A stretch of 64,000 nucleotides of DNA from positions 16,439-80,438 of the forward strand of contig JAEUKB010000091.1 of assembly GCA_016794365.1 (NCBI GenBank), in the 5' to 3' direction. Source of the stretch: Myxococcales bacterium. Its GTDB lineage: Bacteria; Myxococcota_A; Polyangia; Palsa-1104; JAEUJZ01. This document shows positions 18,482 to 27,062 of the stretch, one piece after another (within the stretch, counting starts at the first letter, position 1; each line of letters starts with the position of its first letter). The notes beneath the pieces are model-generated. The model ran no database searches. It saw nothing but the letters and a program-made list of their open reading frames with translations, and was not told where the DNA came from. The position numbers and the translations under genes are program-made.

Positions 18482-20185
18482 GTGAATCAGAACAGACAGT
18501 CCGCTTATCGTTCGCTCATGAAGCGACCCGTTTTTGCGATGCTGATGGGCTCTACGCTGCTGGCTTCCGCGTCGGTGTCCGCCGAGCCATCCTGTCGCGG
18601 TGTCGAGGTTCGCTTTACTCCCCAAGGTCTTCCGGCGCGCGCGGGTCGCGAAGAGATGCGCCCGCAGATCGCGGTCTGGGTCGAAAAAAAAGACGGCTCG
18701 CATCTGACCGATCTGTTTGTGACACGCTCGATCGGCATGCTCGGGCTGGGCAATCGTCCCGGCAACGCGTGGCTCAAGAGCGACTTTCGCTGGCCGTACG
18801 GTCGTCGTCCCCAGAGCCTTCCCGTCTGGGCCTATCACCGAGGCAAGAGTTACGGCTACGTAATGATGGGCGGCAAGTGCTCTCCGAGCTGTCCGCCAGA
18901 CTTTCAGGGATCTCCGTCGGATGACGACAACACCGTGGCCTATCACGGACCTGTGTCTTCGACGGAAAACTACTACTGCTCACCGTCCGGTTGGCGCATC
19001 CAAAAGCAAAACGGCGTCGATGTCGTAAGCTGTGCGTCGGCGTTCTATGGCAGCAAAGGCTACTACGCGGCGGGCAAGACCTCGGTGTATCCACCACGCG
19101 CCGATCTTCCGTCGGTAGGAGGCAATGACAGCCCCGATGTGAAGCGCTTTGCGACGGACAACGATGTGGCTGCGATCTCGGGTGCGACGCCGCCAAACGG
19201 CAAGCTGATCGATCCGATTCGCTGGTATGCCGATCCGCTGCTTCCCGACGATGACTACGTGCTGTTTGTCGAAGTCGGCATCGAGGGTGACTTCAACGCG
19301 TACTGGCCCACAGGTCGCGCAATGGCCGAGCCACACGCAGAGTGGGATCACCTGGGCAAAGATCCCTTCGGTCAGCCGAGCATCGTCTACAAAGTTCCGT
19401 TCCGACTCGACAAGAGCGGTCGCATCGCTACGACGAAGGACTACGCGGGCTATGGCGACGCCAAGGGCGAAAGCGGCAAGCTCAATCCGCCCGACACCAC
19501 GATCAGCATGAGCGGCGGATCGGGCGGCGATCGTCTGGCGCTGAACACCGATGACAACGGGAACTGGCGCGTCAAGGTTGCGGTGGCTCCGTGCGATCCG
19601 TCGCTGTGCGAGATGCCTCAGTCGCCGAGCAAGCTACAGTTTTCCGACATCACCGATACGACGTTCTATCTAAACTTCGTGGTTCCATCCGGCGCACCAG
19701 CGTCGGAATATCGTGTGCGTTACCAGAGCACAGAGCCGATTACGACGGAAAACTTTTCGCGAGCACTGCCCGCTGCGTCGGCAAACTTGGGTCCACCGGG
19801 CAGCAAAGTCGGCACCCAAATCATCGGGCTTCTGCCGAAGACAAAATACTATCTGGCGGTTCAGCCGGTCAGTCGCTGTGGCATCGCGGGTCCGATTACC
19901 ACCGCCGAGATCGATACCTCGAGCGCCAACTTTACGACGCTGAGCGGCTGCTTCATTGCGACCGCTGCCTTCGGTTCCGAGCTAGAGCCCGAGGTCAACC
20001 TGCTGCGGCGCGTTCGCGATCGCTACCTGCTCGATAATCCGATCGGTCAGACGCTCGTCGGTAGCTACTACACGATCAGTCCCGGTATTGCGCTGCTTGT
20101 GTCGCAGAATCAGCCGCTCAAAGAGCTGGTTCGCAGCACGCTGCGTCCGGTTGCGCAAGCACTCCACGTCGCCACGGGCCTGTAA
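18482..20185 (+). CDS. Exported protein with Fn3-like domain and CFI-box C-terminus
   Basis: 567 residues. GTG start preceded by AAGGAG. The signal peptide ends near ASASVSAEP. Residues 30-370 are an unrecognised extracellular region rich in Tyr/Gly/Asp. Residues 375-475 look like one fibronectin type III domain (ITDTTFYLNFVVPSG...YRVRYQS...GLLPKTKYYLAVQPVS). The C-terminus has GCFIATAAFGSELEPEV followed by a Leu/Arg helix and a hydrophobic helix, the CFI-box C-terminal module known from myxobacterial and other deltaproteobacterial surface proteins. The Cys suggests processing or lipid/thiol anchoring, but the mechanism is unknown to me. Confidence 0.75.
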   Translation: MNQNRQSAYRSLMKRPVFAMLMGSTLLASASVSAEPSCRGVEVRFTPQGLPARAGREEMRPQIAVWVEKKDGSHLTDLFVTRSIGMLGLGNRPGNAWLKSDFRWPYGRRPQSLPVWAYHRGKSYGYVMMGGKCSPSCPPDFQGSPSDDDNTVAYHGPVSSTENYYCSPSGWRIQKQNGVDVVSCASAFYGSKGYYAAGKTSVYPPRADLPSVGGNDSPDVKRFATDNDVAAISGATPPNGKLIDPIRWYADPLLPDDDYVLFVEVGIEGDFNAYWPTGRAMAEPHAEWDHLGKDPFGQPSIVYKVPFRLDKSGRIATTKDYAGYGDAKGESGKLNPPDTTISMSGGSGGDRLALNTDDNGNWRVKVAVAPCDPSLCEMPQSPSKLQFSDITDTTFYLNFVVPSGAPASEYRVRYQSTEPITTENFSRALPAASANLGPPGSKVGTQIIGLLPKTKYYLAVQPVSRCGIAGPITTAEIDTSSANFTTLSGCFIATAAFGSELEPEVNLLRRVRDRYLLDNPIGQTLVGSYYTISPGIALLVSQNQPLKELVRSTLRPVAQALHVATGL

Positions 20186-20228
20186 CGCTTCGGTTGCGAA
20201 GTTGCGGTAAGCCGTCGCGCGATTCGCT

Positions 20229-22385
20229 ATGCTGCCGAGGATGTCTGGCTCTGCTCCTGTCGCAAGCGAAAATCCTTCTGCCGAACCATCGCCCAAGTCG
20301 TCTGCGGATGCGCCGCAGGGCTCGTCGTCTCGTCGAGGCTCGCTTCCTGCTTGGCTTCATCGCATGCTCGGACAGACGTGGGGCCGTCTGCTTTTGTCGA
20401 TTCTGTCGGGCACGCTGCTGTTTTTGGCCTGCGCGGACTTTGACATCTGGCCGCTGTGCTGGATTGGCCTGGTTCCGCTTTTGTGGGTGCTGCTTGATGA
20501 CGACGGACAGCCTCGGACACGCAGTCCGTTTTTCTACGGAATGGTCGCCGGGATGTTTGCCAACGGAGGCGGCTTTTACTGGATCGTCGGTCTGCTTCAG
20601 CGCTTTGGGCACCTGCCGTGGATTGCTGCCGCGCCGCTGTTTCTGCTGCTGATTGCCTATCAAGCGCTCACGTTCGGTCTGTTTGCGGTGATTGTCTGTC
20701 GGCTGCGCATGCACTTGGGTGTGAAGGTGACGTGGCTCGCGCCGATCGTGTGGGTCGCTTGTGAGCTGTGCGTTCCGTACGTTTTCCCGTGGTATCTGTC
20801 GATTACGCAGGCGTGGGTTCCGACGGTGATTCAGATTGCGGACATCACCGGACCGCTCGGAGTGAGCTTTCTGCTCGTGCTGTCGAACGGTGCGCTGTTC
20901 GATGTGCTGCATGCGATCGGACGAGCCAAGCCAGGCCGCAGGCTGCGCGCGTTTTTGGGCACGCCGCTCCTCGCGGTTGGAACGATTGTGCTGTGCCTTG
21001 CCTACGGAACGGTGCGCATCCATCAGGTCGATGAAGCACGTCAGCACGCTGAAAAGCTGCGCGTCGGAGTCGTGCAAGCCAACGTCGGCATTCATGAAAA
21101 GTTTGTGCCCGGACTTCGCGAGCAGCAGCACGCGCTCCATCTGTCGCTCAGTCAGCAGCTCACCAGCCAAGGGGCCGAGCTGATCCTGTGGCCAGAGTCG
21201 TCCTATCCCTACGCGATGGCGCGTCCCGTGATCGGCGATTTTCCCGTCGGAGATCGTCGCAGAGTCCAAAACGGCTTCCAGACCCCGATCGTCTTTGGCG
21301 CGCTGACCGTCGATCGCAAAGGGATCAGCGACTACGACATGTTCAACACCGCGATCATGCTCGACCAAGAGGGCAAGGCCGTCGGTACATTCGACAAAAA
21401 CTTCCTGCTCATCTTCGGGGAATACCTACCGTTTGCGCATGAACTCGACTTTCTGCGACGAGCGATTCCTGAAATTTCAAACTTTTCGCGCGGCACCGAG
21501 ACGACGACGTTTCCCATCGATGTACGCGGCAAGCGCTATTCGCTCGGTCCGATGATCTGTTACGAGGACATCATTCCCGCGTTCGGACGACGACTGTTCG
21601 CCGACAAAAATCCGCCCAACTTGATGGTGAACATCACCAACGATGCGTGGTTTGGTGCGACCTCGGAACCGTACGAACACCTCGCGCTGGCGGTGTTTCG
21701 GGCCGTCGAGCATCGCGTCGAGTTGGTGCGCGCCGTGAACACCGGAGTGTCGGCGTATATTGATGCAGCCGGTCGTGTCTATCAAAAAGGCCCGTCGGTG
21801 GACCCGCAGCTTCAGCCCGATGCCAAGCCGGTCACGCTGCTTGCGGACATGGCGCTGTTGCCTCCGGGTGGACTGTTTCAGCGACTCGGAGAGACGTTCG
21901 GCTTTCTCTGTCTCGCTACGGTGCTGCTGCTTGGGGTGCTGTCGCGACAGCGCGCGGGTACACCGCTGCGGTTTGGCGTGCTCGTCGGAGGCTCGGCGGT
22001 CCTACACGGCTCGATGGTCTTGGGCGGACTGCTGTTTCCAAGTGGATTGAGTGCGCTCTATGCGGTGCTGCTCCACCGAGGAGAAAACGCACTGCCTGAA
22101 GCGCTGGTGTTTGCGGCAAGCTGGCAGATGTTGTTGATGCTGTCCGTCGCTGCGATTCTGCTCGGTGCGTATTGTGGCTATCGCCCGCACAAGCGACCTC
22201 CGACGATGGAGCTAATCGGAGCGATCTGTGCGACGACGGTCTTGCCGGTGACGCTGCTCGGACGAATGGAAGGCAACACGGGCGCGGTGGTTATCGTGAG
22301 CGGGATCACGGTCGTGTGCGCGCTGCTGGCTCGGCGGATCTGCGCACGCATCCGTCGAGCAAACGGCCAAGTGCAGCCAAGCTAA
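20229..22385 (+). CDS. lnt: Apolipoprotein N-acyltransferase
   Basis: The inner-membrane enzyme that N-acylates the lipid-modified Cys of lipoproteins, fitting the many lipoproteins in this window. The N-terminal half has several membrane helices. The nitrilase domain follows, with WPESSYPYA (catalytic Glu), FDKNFLLIFGEYLPF (catalytic Lys) and GPMICYEDIIP (catalytic Cys), then NITNDAWFGATSEPYEHL. At 718 residues it is much longer than the usual 500 or so, because about 150 residues with extra membrane helices follow the nitrilase domain. The start may instead be the ATG at 20241; neither has a clear ribosome site. Confidence 0.92.
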   Translation: MLPRMSGSAPVASENPSAEPSPKSSADAPQGSSSRRGSLPAWLHRMLGQTWGRLLLSILSGTLLFLACADFDIWPLCWIGLVPLLWVLLDDDGQPRTRSPFFYGMVAGMFANGGGFYWIVGLLQRFGHLPWIAAAPLFLLLIAYQALTFGLFAVIVCRLRMHLGVKVTWLAPIVWVACELCVPYVFPWYLSITQAWVPTVIQIADITGPLGVSFLLVLSNGALFDVLHAIGRAKPGRRLRAFLGTPLLAVGTIVLCLAYGTVRIHQVDEARQHAEKLRVGVVQANVGIHEKFVPGLREQQHALHLSLSQQLTSQGAELILWPESSYPYAMARPVIGDFPVGDRRRVQNGFQTPIVFGALTVDRKGISDYDMFNTAIMLDQEGKAVGTFDKNFLLIFGEYLPFAHELDFLRRAIPEISNFSRGTETTTFPIDVRGKRYSLGPMICYEDIIPAFGRRLFADKNPPNLMVNITNDAWFGATSEPYEHLALAVFRAVEHRVELVRAVNTGVSAYIDAAGRVYQKGPSVDPQLQPDAKPVTLLADMALLPPGGLFQRLGETFGFLCLATVLLLGVLSRQRAGTPLRFGVLVGGSAVLHGSMVLGGLLFPSGLSALYAVLLHRGENALPEALVFAASWQMLLMLSVAAILLGAYCGYRPHKRPPTMELIGAICATTVLPVTLLGRMEGNTGAVVIVSGITVVCALLARRICARIRRANGQVQPS

Positions 22386-22474
22386 TTATCGGCTTGTCAA
22401 CGCCGCGACCCTTTCGCTATAGTCCGAGCACTTCAGCCGTCCGCCTCATCTTGTGAAAATAAGATGGTTTTTGC

Positions 22475-22547
22475 GGGGGAATAGCTCAGTTGGTAGAGCA
22501 CCGGCTTTGCAAGCCGGGTGTCGTGGGTTCGAATCCCATTTCCTCCA
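22475..22547 (+). tRNA. tRNA-Ala, anticodon UGC
   Basis: A complete cloverleaf of 73 nt. The acceptor stem GGGGGAA/TTCCTCC contains the G3-U70 wobble that identifies alanine tRNA. The D arm is GCTC-AGTTGGTA-GAGC. The anticodon stem CCGGC/GCCGG encloses loop TTTGCAA (anticodon TGC), and the T arm is GTGGG-TTCGAAT-CCCAT. Discriminator A is followed by CCG, so CCA is not fully encoded. No mobile element is seen at its 3' end. Confidence 0.97.
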
Positions 22548-22563
22548 CCGGGCGGATGGCTGA

Positions 22564-23106
22564 TTAGTTTTCTCGTCCGAGTCGCTCGCGAAGCGCTGCA
22601 CGAGTCGCCTTATCAAGCTGTATTCGTGGCTTGCGCTCGGGCTGACGTGGCTCTGCCTGTGCTTTGGGTCCGTCGTCGCGCTTTCCGGTTTCGCGAAGCT
22701 CTTTGACGGTGGCGCGAAGCTCTTGACGAATCGACTCGAGGCTTCGTCGGTCTGTCGGGTCGCGTCGCGCTGGCTCTGGACCGCTCTCTTTGGCGTCGGC
22801 TTGGGGACGGGCTGGCTGATTCTCTCGGAGCTGCGATGGATGAGCAGGCCGCGCGTCTTCTTTCGGCTCGACGGCTTTGGGCACAGCGTCACGCAGCTCG
22901 GCAGGTCGATTCGGCGGACTGACAGGTGCTTTCGTCGGCAGTCGCGGTGCTTTGGCGGGATCATCGACCACAGTGACCGTCGAGTAGGTTCGCACCTGCG
23001 GCGGCTTGAGCGGCTCTTTGTCCTTGGCTGGTTCACTTTGCGCCAGGCTCTCGCTCGTCAGGAACAGCAAAAGTCCGACGGAACAGACAGAAAAACGTGC
23101 GCTCAT
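22564..23106 (-). CDS. Exported Pro/Arg-rich protein in the ECF sigma operon
   Basis: 180 residues. Signal peptide SVCSVGLLLFLTSESLAQ, then a disordered, charged, Pro-rich region ending in a predicted helix (SLESIRQELRATVKELRET). I recognise no domain. Its start overlaps the anti-sigma stop by 4 nt, so it is cotranscribed with sigma and anti-sigma and is probably an accessory or output of that envelope-stress circuit. The stop lies just beyond the convergent tRNA-Ala. Confidence 0.7.
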   Translation of the reverse strand: MSARFSVCSVGLLLFLTSESLAQSEPAKDKEPLKPPQVRTYSTVTVVDDPAKAPRLPTKAPVSPPNRPAELRDAVPKAVEPKEDARPAHPSQLRENQPARPQADAKESGPEPARRDPTDRRSLESIRQELRATVKELRETGKRDDGPKAQAEPRQPERKPRIQLDKATRAALRERLGREN

Positions 23107-23810
23107 GACGGGACAACCTCAAGGAGCACTTCGTGGGAAACGGTGACATCGCGACCTTTGGCGTGCGCCGTGACTCGATAGCGACCAGGACGAATGCCAC
23201 GAACAGCGACGGGAACAGGATTGGAACCAACCGAAAGAGATCCTTTCCACGCAATCTGTCGCTCGGGAATGGCTTGTCCGCCATCGACAAACTCTAGCTC
23301 GCCGGGAAGGCTGACCTCGAACTCGACATCATCGACGGATGCGTCTGCCACAAAGTCAAGCTGCACCACCGCGACGCGATGACTGGGAATGCGAAACGAT
23401 GCAGCGACGGTCTGTTCGGGGACAAACACACGCGCAGTGGCTTCGCCGCGCTGACGAAGCGGAACCAGGATCAGCGCGATCAGCGCAAGAGCGATCGCAG
23501 CCGAAGCAATCAGCCTCGGTGTGCTGTCGAAGCCAAACCGCTCCAAAAACCACCACAGACGCGTTCCGATCGTCAGCTTCGGTGGCGCTTCGGCTCGCAG
23601 CTTTTCATGAAGCGTGCGCTGAAAATCCGACGGCAGACGGAGTGTTTTTCCTGCCTCACGAAGCAGTCCGACCGTCTGACGAAGCTCTTCTTGATGACGC
23701 TGACAGCCGCTGCACGCTGCCAGATGCGCTTCGACTTCGGTTCGGTGCGAGCGTGACAAATCACCGCTTAGCAGCGACGGGAGAAGCTGGTTGCAGTCTG
23801 CGCACTTCAT
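23103..23810 (-). CDS. Membrane-bound zinc-finger anti-sigma factor
   Basis: 235 residues. The N-terminal ZAS/zf-HC2 module has MKCADCNQLLP and the HxxxCxxC motif HLAACSGC (residues 28-35), which would hold the ECF sigma factor inactive. One transmembrane helix follows near residues 97-118 (LIASAAIALALIALILV), so residues 120-235, a beta-rich region, face the periplasm and may sense envelope state. The start overlaps the sigma gene stop by 4 nt (ATGA), the usual coupling for cognate pairs. Confidence 0.9.
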   Translation of the reverse strand: MKCADCNQLLPSLLSGDLSRSHRTEVEAHLAACSGCQRHQEELRQTVGLLREAGKTLRLPSDFQRTLHEKLRAEAPPKLTIGTRLWWFLERFGFDSTPRLIASAAIALALIALILVPLRQRGEATARVFVPEQTVAASFRIPSHRVAVVQLDFVADASVDDVEFEVSLPGELEFVDGGQAIPERQIAWKGSLSVGSNPVPVAVRGIRPGRYRVTAHAKGRDVTVSHEVLLEVVPS

Positions 23811-24475
23811 GATCGTTTTCCTTCGCCCAGACAGCCTTTGGAGAGCAGCACTTCGCGCAGCGCTTCCCGGCCACGATTGAGTCGAGACTTGACGGTACCG
23901 ACAGGTGTCTCGACGATGGCTGCCACCTCTTCGTAGCTCATCCCTTGAATGTCAGCCAGTACCAGCACGCTGCGATACGCTTCGGGAATCTCGGCGAGCG
24001 CGCTCCATATCTGAGACTTTCGTTCGTGTGCGAGCAGCGCTGCTTCGGGATTGTGCGTCGTCGCTTCGCCGATCTCTCGCTCGGACGTGGCTTCCAGCGG
24101 CTGTTCTCGCTTGCGCTCTTTGTTCCGTCTGCTCTTTGCGTAGTCGAGGACGATGTTGCGCACGATCCGAAACATCCACGTCTGAAGCGAAGACTGAAAC
24201 CGAAATCCCCCAAGTGATCGATAGATCCGCAGCATCGCGTCTTGCGTCACGTCACTGGCGAGCTCTGGGTCGCTGACAAATGCGCGCGCAAAGCTGTGGA
24301 TCTTGGTCTGATACATCGCCATCAGGCGCTCGAACGCGACAATGTCGCCATGCTGGGCTTGACTGATCAGCGCAGCTACGTCGGGACCGCTGGCTGATTC
24401 ATCGCTCACGGCTGGCTCCGCGCTGGGGAGATCCTCGGTCCGCTGGCGGGTCGGAAGTCGCAGGGCTGCATGCAT
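23807..24475 (-). CDS. ECF RNA polymerase sigma factor (RpoE-like)
   Basis: 222 residues with region 2 (FERLMAMYQTKIHSFARAFV...DVTQDAMLRIYRSLGGFRFQSS) and region 4 (IPEAYRSVLVLADIQGMSYEEVAAIVETPVGTVKSRLNRGRE), and no region 3, so group IV. The first 35 residues are an extra tail. It heads an operon with its anti-sigma factor and a secreted protein. A GGAACC-N16-CGTC promoter lies immediately upstream, so it is probably autoregulated. The predicted transcript start is only about 10 nt before the ATG, leaving little room for a ribosome site; a later start is possible but no ATG occurs before region 2. Confidence 0.92.
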   Translation of the reverse strand: MHAALRLPTRQRTEDLPSAEPAVSDESASGPDVAALISQAQHGDIVAFERLMAMYQTKIHSFARAFVSDPELASDVTQDAMLRIYRSLGGFRFQSSLQTWMFRIVRNIVLDYAKSRRNKERKREQPLEATSEREIGEATTHNPEAALLAHERKSQIWSALAEIPEAYRSVLVLADIQGMSYEEVAAIVETPVGTVKSRLNRGREALREVLLSKGCLGEGKRS

Positions 24476-24488
24476 AGGGCTTGGTCAG

Positions 24489-24516
24489 TGGACGATGCGC
24501 GCGGGCAAATGGTTCC
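24489..24516 (-). promoter_or_regulatory. ECF-type promoter of the sigma operon
   Basis: The minus strand shows GGAACC (24516-24511), 16 nt, then CGTCCA (24494-24489). GGAAC with CGTC at 16-17 nt spacing is the common ECF/RpoE promoter. Its position upstream of the sigma gene suggests autoregulation. Confidence 0.65.
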
Positions 24517-24669
24517 CGCGACCTGCGCACTGCACCGCGATCGCCGCATGGGATGACTTCGCATGAATGAGCAGGACGCACATATTACCTACAAGAAAAG
24601 AAGAAAGCTCATCTGCAAAAACTTATTTAAGTGTATTTTTTAATACATTTCGATGGATGCGAGTTTGTC

Positions 24670-24695
24670 GGAACAAAGGACTTGGGTGTTTCGTC
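24670..24695 (+). promoter_or_regulatory. ECF-type promoter of the divergent Ala/Lys-rich protein gene
   Basis: GGAACA (24670-24675), 16 nt, CGTC (24692-24695). It has the same layout as the promoter on the other strand 154 bp away, so both divergent units are probably controlled by the ECF sigma factor encoded here. It lies about 60 nt before the ATG. Confidence 0.6.
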
Positions 24696-24758
24696 AGACC
24701 TCGCAAACCGGCTCGTTCATCCCTGAACACAAGTCAAAGAGCCATAGGAGAGACCTCA

Positions 24759-25289
<531 letters not shown>

Positions 25290-25310
25290 TGTGTAGAGAC
25301 GGACAATCGC

Positions 25311-25604
25311 TTACCTGCGCAGGACGCGGAAGTCTCGGTATTCCCCTGTCGCATCTTCGTAACGAACATCGACCGCTGCTACTTGTGCGGCGGGCGGACC
25401 CAGCTTGCACCATGCAATCAGCGAGTCGAGATCTCGCTGCGAGCCTTCGGCAATCAGCTCAACATCACCCGTGGGAAGGTTGCGGACGGTGCCTCGCAAG
25501 CCGAGCACACGCGCTTTTTCGCTGGCTGACGATCGGTAGTAAACGCCCTGAACTTTGCCGCTGATGCGTAGCTGGATTCGTCGATGTGGCTGCACAGTTT
25601 CCAT
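25311..25604 (-). CDS. acyP: Acylphosphatase
   Basis: 97 residues, the usual size. Hydrolyses acyl phosphates such as acetyl phosphate or carbamoyl phosphate in the cytoplasm. The family motif GKVQGVYYRSSASEKA carries the phosphate-binding Arg, and GLRGTVRNLPTGDVELIAEG carries the catalytic Asn. The chosen ATG has AAGGAG 7 nt upstream; the frame extends 20 codons further without one. Confidence 0.92.
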   Translation of the reverse strand: METVQPHRRIQLRISGKVQGVYYRSSASEKARVLGLRGTVRNLPTGDVELIAEGSQRDLDSLIAWCKLGPPAAQVAAVDVRYEDATGEYRDFRVLRR

Positions 25605-25957
25605 CGCGAGACTCCTTGTGGTGGCGTGCGGTGCGTCTCTGCCAATGTCTGGTTGTCCAATCACTGGGTCATTTTATGTTCGCTGTGTAATGTCCATTAA
25701 TTGATTTTCTTACCATGGGGCAAGCTTGTGTGGCGTGCTGGACACCAAGGTCGTTTTTGCCTCACGGACTGTCCATACCAGAGTCGCACTGGAGCTGGCT
25801 GAGCGGTGAAAAAACGGAGTGCTTGTCGGCGGGAATCATCACCTGGTCCAGCGGCTTGTGTGGACTTGGCACGGTTTCCGCAAAGACCTCAAAGCGAGTG
25901 TCGGGCGACTTGCTCGCCACATCTTCCACAAGCACACAAGCTGATAGGAGAATCACC
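25605..25957. other. Intergenic region before the Lys/Glu-rich protein gene
   Basis: No convincing gene. An open frame runs from 25715 into the downstream gene but has no ribosome site and a non-membrane N-terminus. I see no sure promoter; the region presumably carries the promoters of the two divergent neighbours. Confidence 0.5.
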
Positions 25958-26212
25958 ATGAAGAAGCTTTCCACCCTGTTCGCGTTCGCCTTCGCCCTCT
26001 CGCTCACCGCTCCGGTTCTCGCCGAAGAGACCGCCAATGCCCCCGCCAAGGAAGACAAGAGCGCTGGCGAGAAGAAGAAGGAAGAGAAGAAGCCTGAGAA
26101 GAAGACCGTGAGCGCGGCCAGCGAAGAGGCGAAGGCTGATAAGGCCGAGAAGCCCGCCAAGAAGGGCAAGAAGGCCGCCAAGGAAGAGAAGAAGGAAGAG
26201 CCCGCCAAGTAG
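25958..26212 (+). CDS. Small exported Lys/Glu/Ala-rich protein
   Basis: 84 residues. MKKLSTLFAFAFALSLTAP-VLA signal peptide, then a low-complexity KKEEKKPEKK-type mature part, probably disordered. The ribosome site TAGGAG, 7-8 nt before the ATG, resembles that of the coiled-coil protein at 24,759, and both encode exported charged repeat proteins. A strong terminator follows. Function unknown. Confidence 0.7.
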   Translation: MKKLSTLFAFAFALSLTAPVLAEETANAPAKEDKSAGEKKKEEKKPEKKTVSAASEEAKADKAEKPAKKGKKAAKEEKKEEPAK

Positions 26213-26261
26213 TCTCTCCTTCGACCGACAGAGCGTAGGGTTCCTACGTAACGTCAGTCGC

Positions 26262-26297
26262 AAAAAAGCCTGCTCCAGCGATGGAGTGGGCTTTTTT
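26262..26297 (+). terminator. Rho-independent terminator
   Basis: A 10-bp stem AGCCTGCTCC/GGAGTGGGCT (two G-U pairs) with loop AGCGAT is followed by seven T. A run of A precedes it, so it could act weakly in the other direction too. It ends the gene that stops at 26,212. Confidence 0.9.
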
Positions 26298-26393
26298 TAT
26301 TTGTGCTGCGTGCATCCGATCGTTTGCATTTGTTCCGTATGTAGATTCCGCTTCTGATTCGCCCCTTTCCTCTGATGTGTAGCTGTGTATGGT

Positions 26394-27062
26394 ATGTGCG
26401 TGAGGGCTTGGTTTATTGCGTTTGGGCTCGTCGCAGCGGCTTGTGGGTCAGAGTCTGGCTCGCTCAAGCTGTCGGCGGTTGTTCCCAAGTCGGTCACGGT
26501 TGCTCATGAAGTCGTCATTCCGCTCCTGGCTGATTCGAGTGGGCCAGAACCGCTTACGTGGCAGTGGCAGTCTCCGGATCGACCAGAGCTGGCGACGCGT
26601 CTCAGTCGTCCGACGCTGAGCGTGTATAGCGGGGGTCGTGCCTTGTGGCGGTTTACTCCGCTTGCAAGTGATGTCGGTCCGCTGCCGATCGAGTTTTCGG
26701 CGCAAAGTGGAGAGCGAACCGGCTCGCTCAGTCTGCGCTTTGTCATCGAGCCAGGCGGCGATCCTCCGCTGTTTCGGGAGCCAGTGGGCGAGGGCACAAC
26801 GCTCGATCTGCGGGCCATGGCCTGTGCTGCTGTGTCGGTGGTTGTGGAATCGAGCAGCTCTCCGCAAGTGGAGCTGTCCCTGATCGATCCGCCGCCGAAT
26901 GCCGAGATCGTTCAGACCGATGCGCTGGGTGGCAAGCTGGTGTTCTGTCCGTCGCTGAGTCAGGCTGCCGCAGAGACGATTTATCCGCTGCTCATTCAGG
27001 TGGTGTCGGGTCCGCATGTCGTACACAAGAGCTATGTGATCGTGCTGCGGAGGCCAGCATGA
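26394..27062 (+). CDS. Lipoprotein of unknown function, paired with a metalloprotease
   Basis: 222 residues from the second in-frame start (ATG; the first is a GTG at 26385). The N-terminus MCVRAWFIAFGLVAAACGSE is a short lipoprotein signal. The rest is predicted beta-rich and could contain cadherin-like folds; I recognise no named domain. The stop overlaps the next start by 4 nt, so the protein is made together with the IPT/TIG metalloprotease and may be its partner or inhibitor. Confidence 0.65.
   Translation: MCVRAWFIAFGLVAAACGSESGSLKLSAVVPKSVTVAHEVVIPLLADSSGPEPLTWQWQSPDRPELATRLSRPTLSVYSGGRALWRFTPLASDVGPLPIEFSAQSGERTGSLSLRFVIEPGGDPPLFREPVGEGTTLDLRAMACAAVSVVVESSSSPQVELSLIDPPPNAEIVQTDALGGKLVFCPSLSQAAAETIYPLLIQVVSGPHVVHKSYVIVLRRPA

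Noticed and set aside
20118..21368. 416-residue minus-strand frame over lnt
   Set aside because: Shadow frame, Gln/Arg-rich noise with no domain.
22475..22560. tRNA-Ala as an integration site of the element
   Set aside because: The 27.7-kb insert is 12 kb away and interrupts a kinase; no partial tRNA duplicate is seen.
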